Below are positions 59,159-64,000 of a DNA stretch of 64,000 bases, one piece after another. Position 1 is the first letter of the stretch, and every line of letters starts with the position of its first letter. This DNA comes from Streptomyces flaveolus. Lineage in GTDB: Bacteria; Actinomycetota; Actinomycetes; Streptomycetales; Streptomycetaceae. The stretch is from contig NZ_JNWV01000001.1 in NCBI RefSeq assembly GCF_000716535.1, forward strand, positions 1 through 64,000, in the 5' to 3' direction. A model generated the notes under the pieces. It worked only from the letters and a program-made list of their open reading frames with translations. It was not told the origin of the DNA and ran no database searches. Made by a program: the position numbers and the translations under genes.

Positions 59159-59165
59159 CTGGCGC

Positions 59166-60209
59166 GTGCCGCGCTCATGTGTACCACCCCCCGTGCCCCA
59201 CGCACTCCCCCTGGGCGCCCTGCTCCGCCTGTACGCCGCGGGTACCGCCCTCACCTGTGAGCCGGTCGACCAGGGCCTGCTCAACCGCGGCTACCGGCTG
59301 TGCACCACGAGCGGCCGCTACTTCCTCAAGCACCACTTCGACCCGGACACCGCCGACCCGGCCGCCATCGAACGCCGGCACCTGGCCACCCGGCGCCTCG
59401 CCGACCTCGGCGTGCCGGTCGCCGTGCCGCTCGCGCACCGCGAGGGCCGCACGGTCGCCGTCGTCGGCGGTCACGCCTACGCCCTGCATCCCTGGATCGA
59501 CGGCAGGCACCGGCACGGCGGCCAGCTCACCCGCGGGGAGAGCGCGCGCCTGGGGGCGCTCCTGGGCGCCGTGCACGCCTGTCTGGAGCGCGTGATGCCC
59601 CCCAAAGGGCGCACGCGCCCGGCGACGAGCCCCCACCCGGTGGAGAGCGCGGACCCGGCCGACACCTTCGCCCTCATCGACGACCTGCTCGCCCATGTGC
59701 GCCGGCACCGCCCCTCGGACGCCTTCGACGAACTCGCCCGGCACCGGCTGCTGGAACGCCGCGCGCTGCTGGAACAGCACGCGGACCGGCGCCCGCCGCG
59801 CGGCGGTTCGGTGGGCTGGGTGCACGGCGACTTCCACCCGTTCAACCTGCTCTACAAGGACGACGCCCCGGCCGCCATCGTGGACTGGGACCGGCTCGGT
59901 GTGCAGCCGCGCGCGGAGGAGGCCGTACGCGCCGCCGTGATCTTCTTCGTGGCGCCCGGCGGAACCCTGGACCTGCCGAAAGTGCGTGCCTACGCGCGCG
60001 CGTACCGGCGCACGGCCGGCGCCACGCCCTCGGAGCTGGCGGCGGCCGTGCACCGGGTGTGGTGGGAGCGGCTGAACGACTTCTGGATGCTGCGCTGGCA
60101 CTACGAGCGCGGCGACACGCGCGCGGACACCCAGTTCCCGGCCGCGTCGGCCCTCGCGGTGTGGTGGACCCGCGAGTACGACGCGGTGTGCGACGCGTTC
60201 GTGCAGTGA
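59166..60209 (+). CDS. Phosphotransferase-fold protein (APH/choline kinase family)
   Basis: 347 residues from GTG 59166. Kinase-like fold of the aminoglycoside phosphotransferase family: N-lobe GLLNRGYRLCTTSGRYFLKHHF with the ATP-binding Lys, the catalytic Brenner motif SVGWVHGDFHPFNLLY (about residue 220) and the metal-binding Asp in AAIVDWDRLG (about residue 240). Most environmental members phosphorylate small metabolites rather than antibiotics, and nothing here points to a resistance cluster. Confidence 0.88.
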   Translation: MPRSCVPPPVPHALPLGALLRLYAAGTALTCEPVDQGLLNRGYRLCTTSGRYFLKHHFDPDTADPAAIERRHLATRRLADLGVPVAVPLAHREGRTVAVVGGHAYALHPWIDGRHRHGGQLTRGESARLGALLGAVHACLERVMPPKGRTRPATSPHPVESADPADTFALIDDLLAHVRRHRPSDAFDELARHRLLERRALLEQHADRRPPRGGSVGWVHGDFHPFNLLYKDDAPAAIVDWDRLGVQPRAEEAVRAAVIFFVAPGGTLDLPKVRAYARAYRRTAGATPSELAAAVHRVWWERLNDFWMLRWHYERGDTRADTQFPAASALAVWWTREYDAVCDAFVQ

Positions 60210-60224
60210 GCCCCGGCCGGCCAG

Positions 60225-60248
60225 GAACGCGCGCGACACGGCGCGTTC
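60225..60248. terminator. Stem-loop between phosphotransferase and kinase genes
   Basis: GAACGCGC (60225-60232) and GCGCGTTC (60241-60248), an 8-bp stem with an 8-nt loop between two convergent stops (60209 and 60309). Confidence 0.5.
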
Positions 60249-60308
60249 GCGCGACGGGCGGGCGGTGTCACCTCAAGGGGACGCCGTCCCGGCCGCCGTG
60301 GGTGTCCT

Positions 60309-61946
60309 TCAACCGGCGGTGGTGGTGCCGGTGCTGCCGTCCGTCGTGGTGCCCTCGGTGGTGCCGGCGTCGCCGGTGCCCGCGTCCGTGCCGCCGTCAC
60401 CGGTACCGGCGTCCGTGCCGCCGTCGTCGGTACCCGCGTCCGTGCCGCCGTTCGTCGGGTCCGTGGGCTGCGACTGCGAGGTCTGCGGCTGCGACGGCTC
60501 GGTGCTCGGGGTGGAACTGGCCGTCCTCGACGGGGTGTACGACGGCGTGGTCGCCGGCGGCCAGCCGGAGCCGGTGCCCCCCGTGTCCGAGCCGGTGTCC
60601 GTCTCCGGGTCCGAGGGCTGGTCGGTCTTCTCCTCGGACGGGATCGGGGTGGGCGACTCGTGCTTCGTGCTCTTGGAGTGCGTCTTGGTCGGCTGGATGT
60701 CGGTGTCGTTGCCGCCGCTGCCGCCGCCCGCGCGGTTCAGCGCCAGCGCCACGCCCGCCGCGATGGCGATGACCGCGAACACGGCGAGCAGCCACAGCTT
60801 GCCGCGCCCGCTGCCCTTGTTGCCGTGCCCCTCGAAGCCGCCGTCGTCGCCGTTGCCGTAGCCCGCGGGCAGGATCGGCTGCGGGATCTGCGTGGTGCCC
60901 GAGGCGTCCGCCGGGTGGGGCATGACCGTCGTCCCGGCGAAGCCGCCGGCCGGGGTCTGCCGGCCGTCGTGCGTCTCCACCGGGCCGGTGTTCCAGGTGC
61001 CGGTGTGCCCGCCCTGGTCGTAGAGCATCTGCAGGCCGTACTGGACGAGCCCGCGCATCTCCTCGGCCGTCTGGAACCGGTCGTCGGGCTCCTTGGCGAG
61101 CGAGCGCATGACCAGGCCGTCCAGCTCCGGCGGGCAGGACCCGTCGGAGACCTGCGACGGCGGCACCGGCATGTCCTGGACGTGCTGGTAGACCACCGAC
61201 AGCGGGGTCTCACCGGTGAACGGGGGGCGCAGCGAGAGGAGTTCGTACAGCAGGCAGCCGGTGGCGTACAGGTCGGAGCGGTGGTCGACGGCCTTGCCGA
61301 GCGCCTGCTCCGGGGAGAGGTACTGCGGGGTGCCCATGACCATGCCGGTCTGCGTCATCGTCGTCGACGCGCCGTGCAGGGCGCGGGCGATGCCGAAGTC
61401 CATCACCTTGACGGCACCGGTGTCGGTGATGATGACGTTCGCCGGCTTGATGTCACGGTGGACGATGCCGTGCTGGTGCGAGTAGGCGAGCGCCTCCAGC
61501 ACCCCGGAGACGATGATCAGGGCCTGCTCGGGGCCCGGCGCCTCGGCGTTCATCAGCAGGTCGCGGATGGTGCGGCCCTCGACCAGCTCCATGACGATGT
61601 ACGGCACGGACTGGCCGCCCACCACGTCCTCGCCGGAGTCGTACACGGCGACGATCGCGTGGTGGTTGAGGCCGGCGACCGACTGTGCCTCACGGGTGAA
61701 ACGGGCCTTGGAGACCGGATCCTCGGCCAGGTCCGCGCGCAGCAGCTTGACCGCGACCGTGCGGCCCAGGCGGACGTCCTCGGCCGCGAACACCTCGGCC
61801 ATGCCGCCCCGGCCCAGCCGGTGCGTGAGCCGGTACCGGCCGTCGCCGACGAGCCCGCCGTTGCCCCACAGCTCCGGCGCGTCCGACATGCCGCCGCCAG
61901 TCGCCTCGGGGTCGGACGGGCCCTGAGAGCGCTGCGTCTGTGCCAT
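60309..61946 (-). CDS. Membrane Ser/Thr protein kinase (Hanks type) with Ser/Thr/Gly-rich extracellular tail
   Basis: 545 residues. Kinase domain (about residues 35-295): GRGGMAEV P-loop, VAVKLL Lys, HRDIKPANV catalytic loop, DFGIA and activation loop TTMTQTGMVMGTPQYLSPEQAL. Juxtamembrane linker, one membrane helix (LWLLAVFAVIAIAAGVALAL, about residue 390), then an extracellular low-complexity tail of Ser/Thr/Pro/Asp residues with nine-residue repeats GGTDAGTGD. No PASTA domain, unlike PknB, so it likely senses something else or only anchors. Divergent from a second kinase gene. Confidence 0.92.
   Translation of the reverse strand: MAQTQRSQGPSDPEATGGGMSDAPELWGNGGLVGDGRYRLTHRLGRGGMAEVFAAEDVRLGRTVAVKLLRADLAEDPVSKARFTREAQSVAGLNHHAIVAVYDSGEDVVGGQSVPYIVMELVEGRTIRDLLMNAEAPGPEQALIIVSGVLEALAYSHQHGIVHRDIKPANVIITDTGAVKVMDFGIARALHGASTTMTQTGMVMGTPQYLSPEQALGKAVDHRSDLYATGCLLYELLSLRPPFTGETPLSVVYQHVQDMPVPPSQVSDGSCPPELDGLVMRSLAKEPDDRFQTAEEMRGLVQYGLQMLYDQGGHTGTWNTGPVETHDGRQTPAGGFAGTTVMPHPADASGTTQIPQPILPAGYGNGDDGGFEGHGNKGSGRGKLWLLAVFAVIAIAAGVALALNRAGGGSGGNDTDIQPTKTHSKSTKHESPTPIPSEEKTDQPSDPETDTGSDTGGTGSGWPPATTPSYTPSRTASSTPSTEPSQPQTSQSQPTDPTNGGTDAGTDDGGTDAGTGDGGTDAGTGDAGTTEGTTTDGSTGTTTAG
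60370..60450 (-). repeat. 27-bp in-frame repeats in kinase tail
   Basis: Three to four copies of a 27-base unit encode GGTDAGTGD/GGTDAGTDD at the extracellular C-terminus of the kinase. Near-identity of copies suggests slippage. Confidence 0.75.
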
Positions 61947-62289
61947 CAGTCCTCGCCGTCGTTTCTGCCCGCGGTGCGCGCGGTGTTGTTACGGTCTCCG
62001 TCCGCCACGCTACAGCCTCCGCGGGGGCCACCGGTTCGGAACGGCAACCAGGACCGACCCGAGACGGACCGGTCATGAAACCTCTAGCACGCGCTGTCGT
62101 GCAAATTCTGTGCGCCGGCCGTACGTCCCCTGTAACGCTTGCACGACGCTTCATGCGCGTACGGTCACGGAACGGGCACCGAGCTTGACGTGTCAGTGCC
62201 CTCGGGCAGACTTGGCCGGGAATGACACATTCGATCAAGGCCTGTTCGCCGGCTGACGGCGCCGCACGGCCGGTGGGGGACGCGGAGAG
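61947..62289. other. 343-bp divergent spacer between kinase genes
   Basis: No gene seen. It contains a perfect inverted pair TCGTGCAA (62097-62104) / TTGCACGA (62139-62146) and a TTGACG-N16-CAGACT promoter (62185-62212) facing the rightward kinase. Confidence 0.5.
62185..62212 (+). promoter_or_regulatory. Candidate vegetative promoter of the rightward kinase
   Basis: TTGACG (62185-62190), 16-nt spacer, CAGACT (62207-62212). The -35 is a good HrdB-type match and the -10 is weak. The start codon lies about 78 nt downstream, giving a short untranslated leader. Confidence 0.45.
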
Positions 62290-63927
62290 ATGAGCCAGGA
62301 CGGCGCACACGGCCGGTACGCGGGGCAGGCGCTGGCCGGGGGCCGCTACCAGCTGCGCGACTTGCTGGGCGAGGGCGGCATGGCCTCCGTGCACCTCGCC
62401 TACGACGCCGTGCTGGACCGCCAGGTCGCCATCAAGACGCTCCACACCGAACTCGGCCGGGAACAGGCCTTCCGCGAGCGCTTCCGCCGCGAGGCGCAGG
62501 CCGTGGCCAAGCTCACGCACACCAACATCGTCTCCGTCTTCGACACGGGCGAGGACGAGTTGAACGGCATGGCGACGCCGTACATCGTCATGGAGTACGT
62601 CGAGGGCCGCCCGCTGGGCTCCGTGCTGGAGGAGGACATCCGGCAGTACGGCGCGATGCCCGCCGACAAGGCCCTGAAGGTCACCGCCGACGTGCTCGCG
62701 GCCCTGGAGATCAGCCACGAGAAGGGGCTGGTCCACCGCGACATCAAGCCGGGCAACGTGATGATGACCAAGCGGGGCGTGGTCAAGGTCATGGACTTCG
62801 GCATCGCCCGCGCCATGCAGTCCGGCGTCACCTCGATGACCCAGACCGGCATGGTCGTCGGCACCCCGCAGTACCTCTCGCCCGAACAGGCCCTCGGCCG
62901 CGGCGTGGACGCCCGCTCCGACCTGTACTCGGTCGGCATCATGCTGTTCCAGCTGGTCACCGGGCGGCTGCCGTTCGACGCGGACTCGCCGCTGGCCATC
63001 GCGTACGCGCATGTGCAGGAGGAGCCGGTGGCGCCCTCCTCGGTCAACCGCGCGCTGCCGCCCGCCGTGGACGCGCTGGTCGCCCGCGCGTTGAAGAAGA
63101 ACCCGAACGAGCGCTTCCCGACCGCCGAGTCCATGCGCGACGAGTGCCTGCGGGTCGCGGCGTCCTTCCATGCGGCCCCGCCGAGCATCGTGCCGGGCGC
63201 CGGTCCGACGCAGAGCGGCTCGGGCGTCGGCTCCGCGGTGTTCCCGCCGGTCGACCAGGCGACCCAGGCCCCGCACGGGCAGGTGCAGACGCCGTACCAG
63301 CCGGCTCCGGCACCGGTCCCGAACCCGTACGGCCACCCGACGCCCGCCCCGGGCTACGGCTACCCGCAGCAGGGCGGCTACCAGACGGCGCCCGTGGGCT
63401 ACGGCCCGCAGGGCACCGCCCCGACCCCGCCGCCGTACACGATGGCGCCGCAGCAGGCCGGCGGGCCCGGCGGCGGCCGGAACAGGCGGCCGGTGGTCGT
63501 CGGCTCGGTCGCGGTGGCGGCCGTCGTGGCCGTCGGCCTGATCGTCGCGCTCACGCTGAAGAACACCGGCGAGGACACCAAGGGCGGCAGCGGCGGGTCG
63601 AGCGCCTCGGCGTCCGCGTCCCACCGGGCGGGCTACCGCCCCCCGGACACCACCCGCCGGATCGACAAGTCCAAGTGCACCGATCCGCAGGAGTCCTACA
63701 CCGACCCGGACAAGGTCGAGCTGCCCGACTTCCGGTACAAGGACATCGGCTCCGTGAAGGAGTGCCTCCAGGCCGCTGGCTGGAAGTGGAAGATCAAGGA
63801 CGAGGACGACAACACCTGGGGCGACGGGACCGTCCTCGACCAGTTCCCCGCCCAGGGCACCGACGTCGACCAGGACGACGTGGGCACCATCGAGCTGAGC
63901 GTGTCGACGGGCAATCCGCCGCAGTGA
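62290..63927 (+). CDS. Membrane Ser/Thr protein kinase with PASTA-like extracellular domain
   Basis: 545 residues; ATG 62290 follows GGAGAG. Kinase domain (about residues 20-275): GEGGMASV P-loop, VAIKTL Lys, HRDIKPGNVMM, DFGIARAM and the activation loop SGVTSMTQTGMVVGTPQYLSPEQAL. A Pro/Gln/Gly/Tyr-rich cytoplasmic linker (about 295-395) precedes one membrane helix (VVVGSVAVAAVVAVGLIVAL, about residue 402). An extracellular part carries one PASTA-like module (about 475-545: VELPDFRYKDIGSVKECLQAAGWKWK...VLDQFPAQGTDVDQDDVGTIELSVS). PASTA domains bind peptidoglycan fragments, so cell-wall sensing is likely. Confidence 0.93.
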   Translation: MSQDGAHGRYAGQALAGGRYQLRDLLGEGGMASVHLAYDAVLDRQVAIKTLHTELGREQAFRERFRREAQAVAKLTHTNIVSVFDTGEDELNGMATPYIVMEYVEGRPLGSVLEEDIRQYGAMPADKALKVTADVLAALEISHEKGLVHRDIKPGNVMMTKRGVVKVMDFGIARAMQSGVTSMTQTGMVVGTPQYLSPEQALGRGVDARSDLYSVGIMLFQLVTGRLPFDADSPLAIAYAHVQEEPVAPSSVNRALPPAVDALVARALKKNPNERFPTAESMRDECLRVAASFHAAPPSIVPGAGPTQSGSGVGSAVFPPVDQATQAPHGQVQTPYQPAPAPVPNPYGHPTPAPGYGYPQQGGYQTAPVGYGPQGTAPTPPPYTMAPQQAGGPGGGRNRRPVVVGSVAVAAVVAVGLIVALTLKNTGEDTKGGSGGSSASASASHRAGYRPPDTTRRIDKSKCTDPQESYTDPDKVELPDFRYKDIGSVKECLQAAGWKWKIKDEDDNTWGDGTVLDQFPAQGTDVDQDDVGTIELSVSTGNPPQ

Positions 63928-63956
63928 GCCGCCCCCGGCGGTTCGGGGTACGGATC

Positions 63957-63982
63957 GGGCCCGGCGGTCGTCCGCCGGGCCC
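63957..63982 (+). terminator. Stem-loop terminator after PASTA kinase
   Basis: GGGCCCGGCGG (63957-63967) pairs with CCGCCGGGCCC (63972-63982), an 11-bp perfect stem with loop TCGT, 30 nt past the stop codon. Confidence 0.75.
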
Positions 63983-64000
63983 TCGGTGTGTCCGGCCGAG

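Larger units (their letters stand above)
58655..59165. other. 511-bp spacer upstream of bkd operon and phosphotransferase gene
   Basis: No gene seen. The stretch 58795-58880 is notably AT-richer and contains a perfect dyad CTTGGATTTCCAAG (58849-58862). A TAGCAT box (59153-59158) is next to the phosphotransferase start. No Lrp/BkdR-type regulator gene is present here. Confidence 0.5.

Noticed and set aside
59166..60209. Aminoglycoside resistance gene
   Set aside because: It shares the APH kinase fold, but the family is large and mostly metabolic. No antibiotic cluster or mobile element is nearby.

Overview
This window is high-GC actinobacterial DNA and almost certainly comes from a Streptomyces chromosome. 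The evidence is the GC-saturated third codon positions, many GTG starts, GGAGG-type ribosome sites, TANNNT boxes placed 6-8 nt before start codons (leaderless style), and typical Streptomyces families: XRE/DUF397 pairs, SpoIIE-type PP2C phosphatases, mycothiol-dependent enzymes, a K15-type DD-peptidase and paired membrane Ser/Thr kinases. The order metG - aspS - acyl-CoA dehydrogenase - M18 peptidase - DD-peptidase - bkd operon - two kinases matches, as I remember it, a conserved core region of S. coelicolor. I see no tRNA, rRNA, CRISPR array, insertion sequence or prophage.

Layout. Bases 1-26 kb are a more variable arm. It opens with a cytochrome oxidase subunit I gene cut off before its last helices and joined in frame to a small tail-anchored protein gene. 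Then come membrane and secreted proteins, an aquaglyceroporin, an atypical SDR, a DUF6445 oxygenase-like protein and a GH13 alpha-glucosidase. A metal-homeostasis unit follows: an ArsR repressor divergent from a cobalt/nickel transporter that has a cobalamin riboswitch in its leader. Next is a nucleoside hydrolase behind a short threonyl-tRNA synthetase, preceded by what looks like a threonine attenuator with a 20-codon leader peptide. A TPR/XRE regulator sits divergent to a tiny secreted-peptide gene, which is followed by 126-bp tandem repeats. After these come a secreted beta-propeller protein, a caspase-fold-like protein beside a PP2C phosphatase, a MocR regulator with a visible direct-repeat operator, and a FUSC membrane protein.

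Bases 26-33 kb hold a von Willebrand A protein with an expanded repetitive linker, metG, and a small regulatory or defence-like island between metG and aspS: DUF397, XRE, winged HTH, an internally deleted Uma2 and an AbiEii-like nucleotidyltransferase.

Bases 33-64 kb are mostly core genes. They include aspS, a PAS-GAF-PP2C-HATPase regulator, an AI-2E permease-family protein, pirin, SseB, a BP74-domain secreted protein, an acyl-CoA dehydrogenase, M18 aminopeptidase, thioredoxin-NHL, RTX-repeat, cupin, GlxA-type AraC, LURP-one, nitrilase-family and MDMPI proteins. They end with an MFS/GntR operon, the DD-peptidase, the three-gene branched-chain ketoacid dehydrogenase operon, a phosphotransferase and two divergent Ser/Thr kinases.

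The most notable items are the candidate Thr attenuator before the second thrS, the stacked cobalamin-riboswitch/ArsR control of the metal transporter, the RRNPP-like pairing of a TPR-XRE regulator with a tiny secreted peptide, and the pseudo-caspase-like protein. Everything here was read by eye; folding and homology searches were not run.
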